DNA from: an uncultured Bacteroidota bacterium
GTDB taxonomy: Bacteria > Bacteroidota > Bacteroidia > JABEUT01
Direction of reading: 5' to 3'
Length of the DNA stretch: 64,000 bases
Assembly: GCA_903863935.1 (NCBI GenBank)
Contig: CAIPDV010000121.1
Coordinates: 1 to 64,000 of the forward strand
The position numbers were made by a program, and so were the translations under genes. Every line of letters begins with the position of its first letter. Position 1 is the first letter of the stretch. The notes beneath the pieces were generated by a model. That model had not been told where the DNA came from, made no database searches, and worked only from the letters and a program-made list of their open reading frames with translations. Below are positions 39,778-48,617 of this stretch, one piece after another.

Positions 39778-40730
39778 TGAAAAGAACCATTTTGTTAAGT
39801 ATTTTATTTTGCAGCATATTGTCGCTATTTGAACTTGGAGGCTGCAACCGGAGCAACCATACCAACAGTGGTTTGCAAAATCATGATTCTTTAAAAGTAC
39901 AAAATCATGACTCCTTGCGAAAAACTATTACTCAAATTGCTCAAGACGCTAAGGGCACTGTTTGCGTATCCATCGAGAACTTAGAAATGGGTGATACCCT
40001 ATCTTTCAATGGCAGTCATCATTCGCCAATGCAAAGTGTTTTTAAGTTTCCAATTGCATTGGCAATATTGAATATGGTTGATAAGGGCACCCTATCCCTT
40101 GAGCAAAAAATACATGTTACAAAGGAGGATTTATCGGATACTGAAACTATGAGCACAATGCGGGATAAGCTTTCAGGAAATGATACTAGCGTAACACTGC
40201 ATGAATTACTCAATTATATGGTAACAGAAAGTGATAACATAGCCTGTGATATTTTATTGGAGAAAGCCGGCGGACCAAAACAAGTAGAAGATTTTATTCA
40301 TGATTTGGGAGCCAAGCAAATTGCTATTGCCGCATCAGAAAAAGAAATGCACCATGACGATAAACTGCAATATCTCAGTTGGTGCGAAGCCAAAGAAATG
40401 ACCCATTTATTAAAACTCTTTTATACCGGTAAATGCCTTTCGCCTTCGTCTACAGATTTCCTCCGAAAAATGATGGAAGGAACACAAACCAGCGCAAAAC
40501 GTTTCAGGGCATTATTACCTAAAGGAACAGTAGTTGCTGACAAAACTGGCACTTCGGGTACTTTGCATGGCATAGCAGCTGCTACCAACGATGCAGGAAT
40601 TATAACACTGCCTAATGGCAAACATTTAATTGTTACTGTTTTTGTAACCGATTCAAAAGCTGATTTTAATACCCGTGAAACTGTTATAGCAAGGATTGCA
40701 AAGGCCGCCTATGATGAGATGGGGAAATGA
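39777..40730 (+). CDS. Class A beta-lactamase, subclass A2-like lipoprotein
   Basis: Lipobox ELGGC; SVFK (SxxK), ESDN, SEKEMHHD omega loop, DKTGTSG. Confidence 0.88.
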   Translation: MKRTILLSILFCSILSLFELGGCNRSNHTNSGLQNHDSLKVQNHDSLRKTITQIAQDAKGTVCVSIENLEMGDTLSFNGSHHSPMQSVFKFPIALAILNMVDKGTLSLEQKIHVTKEDLSDTETMSTMRDKLSGNDTSVTLHELLNYMVTESDNIACDILLEKAGGPKQVEDFIHDLGAKQIAIAASEKEMHHDDKLQYLSWCEAKEMTHLLKLFYTGKCLSPSSTDFLRKMMEGTQTSAKRFRALLPKGTVVADKTGTSGTLHGIAAATNDAGIITLPNGKHLIVTVFVTDSKADFNTRETVIARIAKAAYDEMGK

Positions 40731-40793
40731 GATTATCCGTAATGTCTTGATTTGAATATAATGTTTTCTCCTTATAGATGAAAAAAAAATTGC

Positions 40794-40801
40794 TATCTTT
40801 G
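40794..40801 (+). promoter_or_regulatory. -7 box (TATCTTTG)
   Basis: TAnnTTTG upstream of the small CDS at 40827. Confidence 0.45.
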
Positions 40802-40826
40802 AATTAGATAATTGTAAGAAAGATTA

Positions 40827-41048
40827 ATGCAACAAAAACAGTTAATTATTATGGAAACACCTGAAGAAAAATTACCTGAAAGTATTGAAGTTAACTTATT
40901 ACAAGAAGGAAAAATTGAACCAGGAATACAAATTAACCGGTTTGTAAGTCTCCTTGCTAAAACAGGTTTAAGGCTTTTCCTAATCTCTGTTTTCGTATTT
41001 TTTTTCGTGCTAATATTTATGAGTCATACCTATAGTTACCATTTATAA
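40827..41048 (+). CDS. Small single-TM hypothetical protein
   Basis: Own -7 box; C-terminal hydrophobic helix LFLISVFVFFFVLIFM. Confidence 0.5.
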   Translation: MQQKQLIIMETPEEKLPESIEVNLLQEGKIEPGIQINRFVSLLAKTGLRLFLISVFVFFFVLIFMSHTYSYHL

Positions 41049-41120
41049 TAGAGTGAACCGATTCTAAGGAATAATAGGAAAAGTAATTAAACAATTTCGA
41101 AAGACCCGAGCAAGTCCGTA

Positions 41121-41768
41121 TTATTGCAACGCCTGATATTGTTGCTTAAAATTATAAAGCGGAACCCCAATAGATTTCTTACTTCCATCCGGATAAATAA
41201 CATTAAAGTGCACGTGGTCAAACTCCATAAACTTTTGGAAAATATCAATTTTTTCTTCCGTTCTTTCGTCCACTGCAAAACCACCTATTATCCGTGCAGT
41301 GCAAGTTTGTTTTTCCTGACTGCAACTAGCGAATGGAACCCTTAAGGGTTCATTTTTCTCCATATCTATTTGCCAATTGCCACTTCCATCTCTTCTGGTT
41401 TTTGAAAATTTAATTGAAACACCAAGTGCCTGTGTTACATTATTCGGAACGATGATTGAAATAAAGGCCGGCCGCTTGTTAACCTTGTCCTTTGCTACGG
41501 CCAGAGTAAGGTATTCCATCGAATCCTGACCTTCTCTTTTATAAGGAACATCCAGGAACATCATGGTCCCTTTCTCCATATTTTGTATATCCCATTTGAA
41601 AGACTGGTCTGCCCTATCCGCAATTGCTTTCACACTATCGGGATTATTTAAATAAGCTACCTGAATTCTGTTACCAAGCGCAGTTAAGGTATCTTGATTT
41701 TGACCGTAACTAGCGGTGCAAAGAAGCACTACTGGAATTAAACCAACCAGTTTTCTCATCAGAAACAT
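41121..41768 (-). CDS. Hypothetical secreted protein
   Basis: Signal peptide KLVGLIPVVLLCTASYGQ. Confidence 0.65.
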   Translation of the reverse strand: MFLMRKLVGLIPVVLLCTASYGQNQDTLTALGNRIQVAYLNNPDSVKAIADRADQSFKWDIQNMEKGTMMFLDVPYKREGQDSMEYLTLAVAKDKVNKRPAFISIIVPNNVTQALGVSIKFSKTRRDGSGNWQIDMEKNEPLRVPFASCSQEKQTCTARIIGGFAVDERTEEKIDIFQKFMEFDHVHFNVIYPDGSKKSIGVPLYNFKQQYQALQ

Positions 41769-41771
41769 CTA

Positions 41772-43100
41772 TTATTTTTTTGGTTTATCATCCTTCTTTG
41801 GTGGCGGCGGATCTGACTTGGCAATCTCTGCTATGCCTTCCACAAGCCTGTCCAGCTCCCAAAGTGAATTATAGATATTCGGGGAAACCCTAACGCAGTT
41901 TAGCTTTTCATATACTATAGGGGTAACAAATATCTTTTTATTCTCGAATAATTTAGAACATATATCCCCACCATTCCAGCCTTCAATGGAGAAAGCAGCA
42001 ATTGCGCAAGAATATTTGGCTAAACTTGAGGTGCTGAATGAAACCTTCGGAATATTCTTTGCTTTGTTCATCCAGTAATCTTTCAGGAAACGCAACCTGG
42101 CTTCTTTACGCTGTATTCCTATTCCCTCCATAAAATCCACGGCATTTCCTATTGCCATTTCACTGGCATTAGATCTTGTTCCTAGCCATTCAAACCTCTT
42201 TATATCGTCTCCTTCCGGATTATCATCACCCAGCAAAGGCCAGATATTTTTAATCTTATCCTTTTTGATGTAGAGCAAACCACTTCCAAACGGTGCCCCT
42301 AACCATTTATGCAGAGATGTAGCAAAATAATCGGCTCCCGTATCTGGTATTTTAAAATCAAAGTGATTGAAAGAGTGCGCCCCATCCACAACTACATCAC
42401 ATCCTTTGGCATGTGCCATATCGGCAATCTTTTTTGCCGGCATTATTTGTCCCACCCAGTTAATTACATGTGTAATATGAACAATCTTTGTTTTTGAGGT
42501 AATAGCATCTGCATACGCTTTCACAATTGCATCGTCATTTTCGAGCGGGAAATCCCAGTCAACCCAATTTAATTTAATGCCATCTCTTTTCTCCCGTTGC
42601 TTCCAAGCAGTCATCATGTGCGGGTAATCATACTTAGTAAGCACAACTTCATCGCCTGCTTTAAGGTGCAAGCCAAAGATAACAGTGTTCAAACCTTCGG
42701 TAGAATTGCGGTTTATGGCAATTTCCTCCGGAGAACATCCTGCAAGGTCGGCGAGTTTAGCACGTAAAGGCTCTCTGCCTTCTTCCAAAACCTTCCACAT
42801 ATAATAGGACGGCCCTTCATTACAATGCTTATAGTTTTCAATATGTGCATCCTGAACTACTTTAGGTTGAGCACTTACTCCACCTGCATTCAGGTTGACA
42901 ACGTTAGGTGATAAAGTATAGCTTTCCCTAACCCAGGTCCAAAAATCTTCATCATTTGCTGTATCAAGCGGATTTCGCCTGCCAAGTTTGGTTACTTTGT
43001 TTTCAAGCGTTTCGGCAAAAGCCGGATTTGAAAACTTTAAGAATGATAAAGAACCAGCCAATAAGGCAGATTTACCAATGAAATCTCTGCGTGATACCAT
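41772..43100 (-). CDS. Aminotransferase class V-fold PLP enzyme, Tat-like signal
   Basis: MVSRRDFIGKSALLAGSLSFLKF; INRNSTEGLNTVIFGL; VVDGAHSFNHF; ATSLHKWLGAPFGSGLLYI. Confidence 0.9.
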   Translation of the reverse strand: MVSRRDFIGKSALLAGSLSFLKFSNPAFAETLENKVTKLGRRNPLDTANDEDFWTWVRESYTLSPNVVNLNAGGVSAQPKVVQDAHIENYKHCNEGPSYYMWKVLEEGREPLRAKLADLAGCSPEEIAINRNSTEGLNTVIFGLHLKAGDEVVLTKYDYPHMMTAWKQREKRDGIKLNWVDWDFPLENDDAIVKAYADAITSKTKIVHITHVINWVGQIMPAKKIADMAHAKGCDVVVDGAHSFNHFDFKIPDTGADYFATSLHKWLGAPFGSGLLYIKKDKIKNIWPLLGDDNPEGDDIKRFEWLGTRSNASEMAIGNAVDFMEGIGIQRKEARLRFLKDYWMNKAKNIPKVSFSTSSLAKYSCAIAAFSIEGWNGGDICSKLFENKKIFVTPIVYEKLNCVRVSPNIYNSLWELDRLVEGIAEIAKSDPPPPKKDDKPKK

Positions 43101-43216
43101 TTGAAAATGAAATTGATTGGTTCAAATGTAAAAATTATATCAACGGCAGCAACTTTTACCTAATATTGCCTTCCCTATAAAATTTAGGGGCAGATGAGTT
43201 GATATTTAAAAAAATA

Positions 43217-43231
43217 TTACCTTTGCAGCCC
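43217..43231 (+). promoter_or_regulatory. -7 region TTACCTTTGCAGCCC
   Basis: TAnnTTTG upstream of rplU; the same 15-mer occurs upstream of pruA. Confidence 0.6.
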
Positions 43232-43266
43232 TTAAAGAAAAAAGAACAGTTAAAAATCTGAGAATC

Positions 43267-43791
43267 ATGTACGCAATTGTAGATATAGCAGGCCAACAGC
43301 ACAAGGTCTCCAAGAAACAAAAAATCTATGTGCACCGCCTGAAAGCAGCTGAAGGAAGCCAGGTAGAATTCAATAAAGTTCTGCTGGTGGATAACGAAGG
43401 AGCTATCAGTGTTGGTATGCCATTTGTTGACGGAACCCGTGTTGCAGCCAAGGTTGTTGCCCATGTAAAAGACGACAAAGTATTGGTTTTTAAGAAAAAA
43501 CGCAGAAAAGGTTACAAAAGACTGAATGGTCACCGCCAATATTTAACCCAATTGCTAATTCATGGCATTTTTGGTAAAGGCGAAGCTATTGAAGAAGTTG
43601 TAGAAGAAGTAAGGATTGTTAATCCGGTTGAAGAGGATGTAATAGATACAACCGACGAAAACATGGAAGAGCAAGAACAAGTGGAAGAAGCTCCTAAGAA
43701 AAAGAAGAAAGCAGCTGCCCCAAAAGCAAAGAAAGCTGAAGAACCGGTTGCAGAAAAGAAGAAGACAACTCGTAAAAAGTCAAAAGAATAA
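43267..43791 (+). CDS. rplU: 50S ribosomal protein L21 with acidic/Lys-rich C-terminal extension
   Basis: [46 protein letters not shown]. Confidence 0.97.
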   Translation: MYAIVDIAGQQHKVSKKQKIYVHRLKAAEGSQVEFNKVLLVDNEGAISVGMPFVDGTRVAAKVVAHVKDDKVLVFKKKRRKGYKRLNGHRQYLTQLLIHGIFGKGEAIEEVVEEVRIVNPVEEDVIDTTDENMEEQEQVEEAPKKKKKAAAPKAKKAEEPVAEKKKTTRKKSKE

Positions 43792-43817
43792 TATTAACCA
43801 TTAAAGACTAAACAGTC

Positions 43818-44162
43818 ATGGCACACAAGAAAGGTGTTGGTAGTTCAAAGAACGGTAGAGAATCACACGGAAAACGCTTAGGCGTGAAAATATTTGGCGG
43901 ACAGGAAGCAATTGCAGGTAACGTAATCATACGTCAGCGCGGCACTGCATTCCACCCGGGTAAGAATGTTGGTATTGGAAAAGACCATACCATTTTTGCT
44001 TTGGTTGATGGCACAGTTGTGTTCACTACAAAAAAACAAGACAGACGTTACGTTGCTGTTGTTCCAAAAGGAGAAACAGTTGTTGACTTAGCGGCTCAGC
44101 ATGGTGTTAGAACCAAACCAGCCCGTAAGTCAGCTAAGCCTTCCGACGAAGCACAAGCTTAA
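43818..44162 (+). CDS. rpmA: 50S ribosomal protein L27
   Basis: [48 protein letters not shown]. Confidence 0.98.
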   Translation: MAHKKGVGSSKNGRESHGKRLGVKIFGGQEAIAGNVIIRQRGTAFHPGKNVGIGKDHTIFALVDGTVVFTTKKQDRRYVAVVPKGETVVDLAAQHGVRTKPARKSAKPSDEAQA

Positions 44163-44181
44163 TTATACCCTATTATATATG

Positions 44182-44216
44182 AATCCTGCTTAAGAAATTA
44201 GGCAGGATTTTTTATT
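44182..44216 (+). terminator. Intrinsic terminator after rpmA
   Basis: aatcctgc / gcaggatt stem followed by ttttttattt. Confidence 0.75.
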
Positions 44217-44341
44217 TGTATCAATAACCGTGAACTATATAAGTTAGTCTGGAAATTATGTAACACATACCCTGTTTAAGATACCCACCTTTGTAGTGTT
44301 CTAACCTATAGCAATTTCATGTAGGCAAAACCGGGTACATT

Positions 44342-44836
44342 ATGAAAAAAAAGGAATTAAACATATTTATTGTAGACGAAAACTTAATGGCCAGTTTGGC
44401 TCTTGAAGACTACCTTATAAAGAGATTTGGAAATTGTATTCGGGTGTCCACTTTTAAAAATAATGAAAGCTGTTTGCAAGAAGTTGATAATAACACGCAC
44501 GTAGTAATTGTCAATCATTCATTGGACCAAACTACAGGTCTGGATACATTGAAATCAATAAAGGAGATCAATTCGAATGCAGAAGTTATTATGCTATCGG
44601 ATAAGGAAGACATAGCATTGGCAATTGCATCCTACAGATTGGGAGCAAAAGGCACAGTGATTAAAGGAACCGGTTCCAGGAAAAGAGTATCCATTGTAGT
44701 GAAGCGAATATTGATGGCTCCTATCAGGATAATTGTAAAAGAAGTAGGCTTATCGGAACGGCTAGCTATGTTCCTTACGTCATTTGTTACGGTTGGCGTA
44801 GTTGTTCTGTTCACCTTATTTATAACAAAACATTAA
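44342..44836 (+). CDS. Response-regulator receiver-like protein with C-terminal TM helix; phosphoacceptor appears substituted
   Basis: NIFIVDENLMASLALEDYL; VVIVNHSLDQTTGLDTLKSIKEI (N where D is expected); GAKGTVIKG; TM LTSFVTVGVVVLFTLFI. Confidence 0.75.
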   Translation: MKKKELNIFIVDENLMASLALEDYLIKRFGNCIRVSTFKNNESCLQEVDNNTHVVIVNHSLDQTTGLDTLKSIKEINSNAEVIMLSDKEDIALAIASYRLGAKGTVIKGTGSRKRVSIVVKRILMAPIRIIVKEVGLSERLAMFLTSFVTVGVVVLFTLFITKH

Positions 44837-44846
44837 ACTAACCAAT

Positions 44847-44936
44847 ATGGCATTCTGGAACTGGTGGGCACTTATAGCAGTAATGCTGGTGGTGGTGATT
44901 TTCGCCAAGCTGTTACATGGTTGGTATAAAAAATAA
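44847..44936 (+). CDS. 29-aa membrane microprotein MAFWNWWALIAVMLVVVIFAKLLHGWYKK (absent from the ORF track)
   Basis: ATG...TAA with a single hydrophobic helix flanked by Trp and C-terminal KK, between two same-strand genes. Confidence 0.5.
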   Translation: MAFWNWWALIAVMLVVVIFAKLLHGWYKK

Positions 44937-44953
44937 CACAGTAATTGAACGCG

Positions 44954-45166
44954 ATGAAAACAATGAGTTGCAAAGAGCTGGGCGGACCTTGTGATTCAAA
45001 AGTATCGGCTAATACCTGGCATGAAATGGTGCAGAAAATGACGAAGCACGTTATAACTAATCATCCTGCTACAGCCAAAGAAATGGAGAAAATGCATAAT
45101 AAAGACCCAAAAAAATGGGGCAAGATCTATAAACCAAAATGGGATGCGGCCCCCGAAATTGAATAA
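44954..45166 (+). CDS. DUF1059-like small protein
   Basis: MKTMSCKELGGPCDSKVSANTWHEMVQKMTKHV; the ORF track start at 44945 is a TTG, ATG at 44954 preferred. Confidence 0.75.
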   Translation: MKTMSCKELGGPCDSKVSANTWHEMVQKMTKHVITNHPATAKEMEKMHNKDPKKWGKIYKPKWDAAPEIE

Positions 45167-45178
45167 TTTTATAAGATC

Positions 45179-45586
45179 ATGAGACAAATAGATGAATACT
45201 CTAATATCCTAACATGGTTCGAAATCCCCGTTACAGATACGATAAGGGCAAAGCAATTCTATGAAACCATATTAGACATTGAAATGAAAACACAGGTCAT
45301 AGAGGAAACGAAAGAAGAAATGACATTTTTTCCTTCTGTAGAGGGAGTAACACAAGCAACGTCAGGAAGGGTTACCGGTGTATTACTTAAAAGCGAGCAT
45401 GCCAAGCCTTCACGTGAAGGTATGCTTATTTACATTAACGCTAGCCCCGAGATACAAACCATTATTGATAAAATAAAGCCTGCAGGTGGAGATGTTATTC
45501 TTCCAAAAACCAAAATGATAGCCGGTTATATCGCCCAGTTTATTGATACCGAAGGCAACAGAGTGGCCTTGCATTCGGAAAACTAA
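45179..45586 (+). CDS. VOC (glyoxalase/dioxygenase) family protein
   Basis: LTWFEIPVTDTIRAKQFYETILDIEM; YIAQFIDTEGNRVALHS. Confidence 0.9.
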   Translation: MRQIDEYSNILTWFEIPVTDTIRAKQFYETILDIEMKTQVIEETKEEMTFFPSVEGVTQATSGRVTGVLLKSEHAKPSREGMLIYINASPEIQTIIDKIKPAGGDVILPKTKMIAGYIAQFIDTEGNRVALHSEN

Positions 45587-45592
45587 AACTGC

Positions 45593-47227
45593 TTAGGTCT
45601 GCAAGACCCCCACATTATATGGCCTTGTTATTGGCGCGTGATTGGCCATTTCAATACCCAATGATATCCATTTGCGGGTATCTAATGGGTCAATGATATC
45701 ATCTACCCATAGGCGTGATGCCGCATAGTAAGGCGACAACTGCTTCTTGTACCTGTCCATTATGGTATCCAATAGTTTCTTTTCATCTTCCGGAGTAATG
45801 ACTTGCCCTTTTGCTTTTAGGGTGCTGACCTGAATCTGTAAGAGTGTTTTAGCAGCCTGCTCTCCTCCCATCACAGCAACTTGTGCAGTTGGCCAGGCTG
45901 CAATCAGTCGCGGGTCGTATGCTTTGCCACACATGGCATAGTTACCTGCACCGTATGAGTTACCAATTATGAAAGTAAACTTGGGCACCACACTATTCGC
46001 CATGGCATTTACAAGCTTTGCCCCATCCTTAATAATACCGCCATGTTCCGAGCGGGAACCAACCATAAAACCGGTTACATCTTGTAAAAAGACAAGCGGT
46101 ATCTTCTTTTGGTTGCAGTTCATAACAAAGCGTGCAGCCTTATCGGCAGAGTCGGAATAGATAACACCGCCAATCTGCATTTCGCCTTTTTTGCTTTTCA
46201 CAATTTTGCGCTGATTGGCTATTATACCCACTGCCCAGCCCTCTACCCGAGCTAAACCGCAGAGGATGGATTTACCATACTCCGCTTTATACTCTTCAAA
46301 TTCGGAGTTGTCTACAAGCCTGTCTATTATATCATGCATATCATACGGCTTTTCCCTTGACTCAGGAATCAGACCATAAATTTCCTTAGGATCTTTTGCC
46401 GGAGCTTTCGCTTCTACCCTGTCAAATCCGGCAGCATCGTACTTACCTATCTTATCGAATATCTTCCGTATCCGGTCCAGGCAATCTTTATCATTAGCAC
46501 ATTTATAGTCGGTCACGCCCGATATTTCACATTGAGTAGTGGCACCGCCGAGGGTTTCATTGTCGATATCCTCGCCAATTGCAGCTTTCACAAGGTATGA
46601 ACCCGCCAAAAAGATGGTCCCGGTTTTATCTACTATCATGGCTTCATCACTCATAATGGGAAGGTACGCTCCTCCTGCCACACAGCTACCCATAATGGCT
46701 GCAATTTGTATTATACCTAACGACGACATGTGCGCATTATTTCGGAATATCCTGCCAAAGTGTTCTTTGTCCGGGAAAACCTCATCCTGCAAAGGCAGGA
46801 ACACCCCTGCACTGTCCACCAGGTAAATGATCGGCAACCGGTTTTCCATGGCTATTTCCTGGGCCCTTAAATTCTTTTTTGCCGTGATCGGGAACCATGC
46901 TCCGGCCTTTACGGTAGCATCGTTAGCAACCACAATACACTGCCGTCCGCTTACGTAACCAATAACAATAACGGTGCCTCCACTGGGGCAACCACCCACA
47001 TCTTCATACATTTCATCGGCGGTAAAAGTGCCAATCTCTATACGTTGCGAATTGGGGTCAAGCAGGTAGTCTATGCGCTCACGGGCGGTTAGTTTGCCCT
47101 GGGCATGTTGCGCTTCTATCTTCTTTTTGCCGCCTCCCTCATATACCTTGGTTGTCTTCTGCTCAAGTTTCGACATGAGCATGCGCATTGTATCTTCCCG
47201 TTTATTGAATTCCATTTCGTTTGCCAT
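45593..47227 (-). CDS. Acyl-CoA carboxylase beta subunit (methylcrotonyl-CoA carboxylase type)
   Basis: IVVANDATVKAGAWFPITAKKNLRAQEIAMENRLPIIYLVDSAGVFLPLQDEVFPD; GSCVAGGAYLP; LGGATTQCEISGVTDY. Confidence 0.93.
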   Translation of the reverse strand: MANEMEFNKREDTMRMLMSKLEQKTTKVYEGGGKKKIEAQHAQGKLTARERIDYLLDPNSQRIEIGTFTADEMYEDVGGCPSGGTVIVIGYVSGRQCIVVANDATVKAGAWFPITAKKNLRAQEIAMENRLPIIYLVDSAGVFLPLQDEVFPDKEHFGRIFRNNAHMSSLGIIQIAAIMGSCVAGGAYLPIMSDEAMIVDKTGTIFLAGSYLVKAAIGEDIDNETLGGATTQCEISGVTDYKCANDKDCLDRIRKIFDKIGKYDAAGFDRVEAKAPAKDPKEIYGLIPESREKPYDMHDIIDRLVDNSEFEEYKAEYGKSILCGLARVEGWAVGIIANQRKIVKSKKGEMQIGGVIYSDSADKAARFVMNCNQKKIPLVFLQDVTGFMVGSRSEHGGIIKDGAKLVNAMANSVVPKFTFIIGNSYGAGNYAMCGKAYDPRLIAAWPTAQVAVMGGEQAAKTLLQIQVSTLKAKGQVITPEDEKKLLDTIMDRYKKQLSPYYAASRLWVDDIIDPLDTRKWISLGIEMANHAPITRPYNVGVLQT

Positions 47228-47247
47228 AACTTTATTTATAAAGGCTG

Positions 47248-47255
47248 CAAATATA
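47248..47255 (-). promoter_or_regulatory. -7 box (TATATTTG, minus strand)
   Basis: Reverse complement of caaatata 20 nt upstream of the 47227 start. Confidence 0.55.
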
Positions 47256-47309
47256 CCAAGTTAAAAAGAACCGATTTTTGGGGCACTTTTTCTGAAGGCG
47301 ATTTTCATT

Positions 47310-47350
47310 TATATGTCAGTAACTTTCATTTTTTTAAATACTGACATATA
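47310..47350. repeat. Perfect inverted repeat TATATGTCAGTA...TACTGACATATA
   Basis: 12-bp perfect arms, 17-nt spacer. Confidence 0.85.
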
Positions 47351-47392
47351 CCTGTATAGCTTTGATAATTAAATGCTTAACCTCCATATTTT

Positions 47393-47421
47393 TATGTCAG
47401 TCGCGGAGGGGTACTGACATA
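47393..47421. repeat. Second inverted repeat TATGTCAGT...ACTGACATA
   Basis: Same core motif as 47310-47350; 9-bp arms, 11-nt spacer. Confidence 0.8.
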
Positions 47422-47520
47422 TAATTTTTTTGCAAGGCAAATGTGTGGCAAATGCCATATAAATCCAGTCAATGACTTTTTGAGAAGACAACATTTTTTT
47501 ACAGGTAGAATCTCTTCACC

Positions 47521-47599
47521 ACTAAGACACTAAGCGCACTTATAAACACTGAGAAATTCCGCATTACTTAGTGAAACTTAGTGTACTTAGTGTCTTAGT
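47521..47599. repeat. Inverted repeat ACTAAGACACTAAG...CTTAGTGTCTTAGT
   Basis: 14-bp perfect arms; second arm is inside the 47564 CDS. Confidence 0.85.
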
Positions 47600-48409
47600 T
47601 AAACAACCTAAATAGTTTAATTGCATCTTTTTTATGTTCCCTATTTGGAAATATGTATCAGATGCTTCTTTTATATGGTTTTCTGCCGCTTCTTTTAGAT
47701 GTACTTCCGCTTTATCATAATCCCCTAATTCTATTTCTTCTAGAGCCTTCTTTTTTAACTCACTTTTATCTTTATCTCCTTTAAAATGTTTCTCAAGTTC
47801 TTGCTTGTCCTTTTCAAGTTGCACTTTAATTTCATCGCTCTCTTGCAAGGATTTTCTAAGCGATGGAACTTCTGTTAAAAGTAATTCAAGTTGCTTTCGT
47901 TCTTCATAAGTCAATTGTGCTTTTGCCTCTAACTCAATAATTCGTGCGTCCTTTAGGGCAAGTGACTCCATTGCTTTTAAGGCTATTTGCGACAAATTTT
48001 GTGAAGTAATCGTATCACCATATTTGGTAACTACATTGCTTTGTCCAGAAACATTATCTCCAGTTGTTAAGTTGCCAATAGCACCACCTAAAGTTTCAAT
48101 ATTTAAACCATTTATTTCTACTGACGGGACATTTTGTTTTAATACTTCTATTAAACTTTTTATCACTTCCAAAAACTCAGAGTCCTTATCAGCTCCCACA
48201 GATTTGAGGGATTCTTCCAATTGCTTTTTATTTTCCTCTGATTCAGGGTTCCTTTCAATGGCCTCTAATGCGACTTTACCACCAAATCTTTTTGACAATA
48301 AGCTTTTAACTCCATTATAGGATTCTTTAACTGCAATACCTGCAGAACTTTTGACTGCCTCTTTTGCTGCAAGACTTAATGCTTTTGCAATTAATGTACT
48401 TATTACCAT
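47564..48409 (-). CDS. Hypothetical coiled-coil protein
   Basis: Long ORF with heptad-rich Glu/Lys helices; no family recognised. Confidence 0.65.
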   Translation of the reverse strand: MVISTLIAKALSLAAKEAVKSSAGIAVKESYNGVKSLLSKRFGGKVALEAIERNPESEENKKQLEESLKSVGADKDSEFLEVIKSLIEVLKQNVPSVEINGLNIETLGGAIGNLTTGDNVSGQSNVVTKYGDTITSQNLSQIALKAMESLALKDARIIELEAKAQLTYEERKQLELLLTEVPSLRKSLQESDEIKVQLEKDKQELEKHFKGDKDKSELKKKALEEIELGDYDKAEVHLKEAAENHIKEASDTYFQIGNIKKMQLNYLGCLTKTLSTLSFTK

Positions 48410-48482
48410 TTTAACGAAAATTAAGGCTGTTAAAATACAAAATAATTAAACTAAAAAGCAGATTAATCAGTAATTCCTTCTC

Positions 48483-48607
48483 AATTGCCGTCTGCTTTAG
48501 CTGACGGTAAAAAGCAACTGGAAACCCTTTGGCTTTAGCCTCAAATTTCAGGCTAAAGCCAACATTATTTATATTATTTAGTCCGTCAGCTAAAGCAGAC
48601 GGCAATT
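48483..48607. repeat. Nested palindromic intergenic element
   Basis: Outer 25-bp perfect arms aattgccgtctgctttagctgacgg / ccgtcagctaaagcagacggcaatt; inner 12-bp arms ttggctttagcc / ggctaaagccaa. Confidence 0.9.
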
Positions 48608-48617
48608 AAACCCCACT

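Noticed and set aside
40794-41048. Small 73-aa TM protein considered as a toxin-antitoxin component
   Set aside because: No partner ORF and no toxin-like motif; only a hypothetical membrane protein can be supported.
43680-43791. Lys-rich tail of L21 considered as a frameshift or fusion
   Set aside because: Clean in-frame extension; acidic/Lys-rich C-terminal tails on L21 are, to my knowledge, common in Bacteroidota.
48411-48605. 64-aa minus-strand ORF
   Set aside because: Runs through the nested palindromic element; translated repeat rather than a gene.
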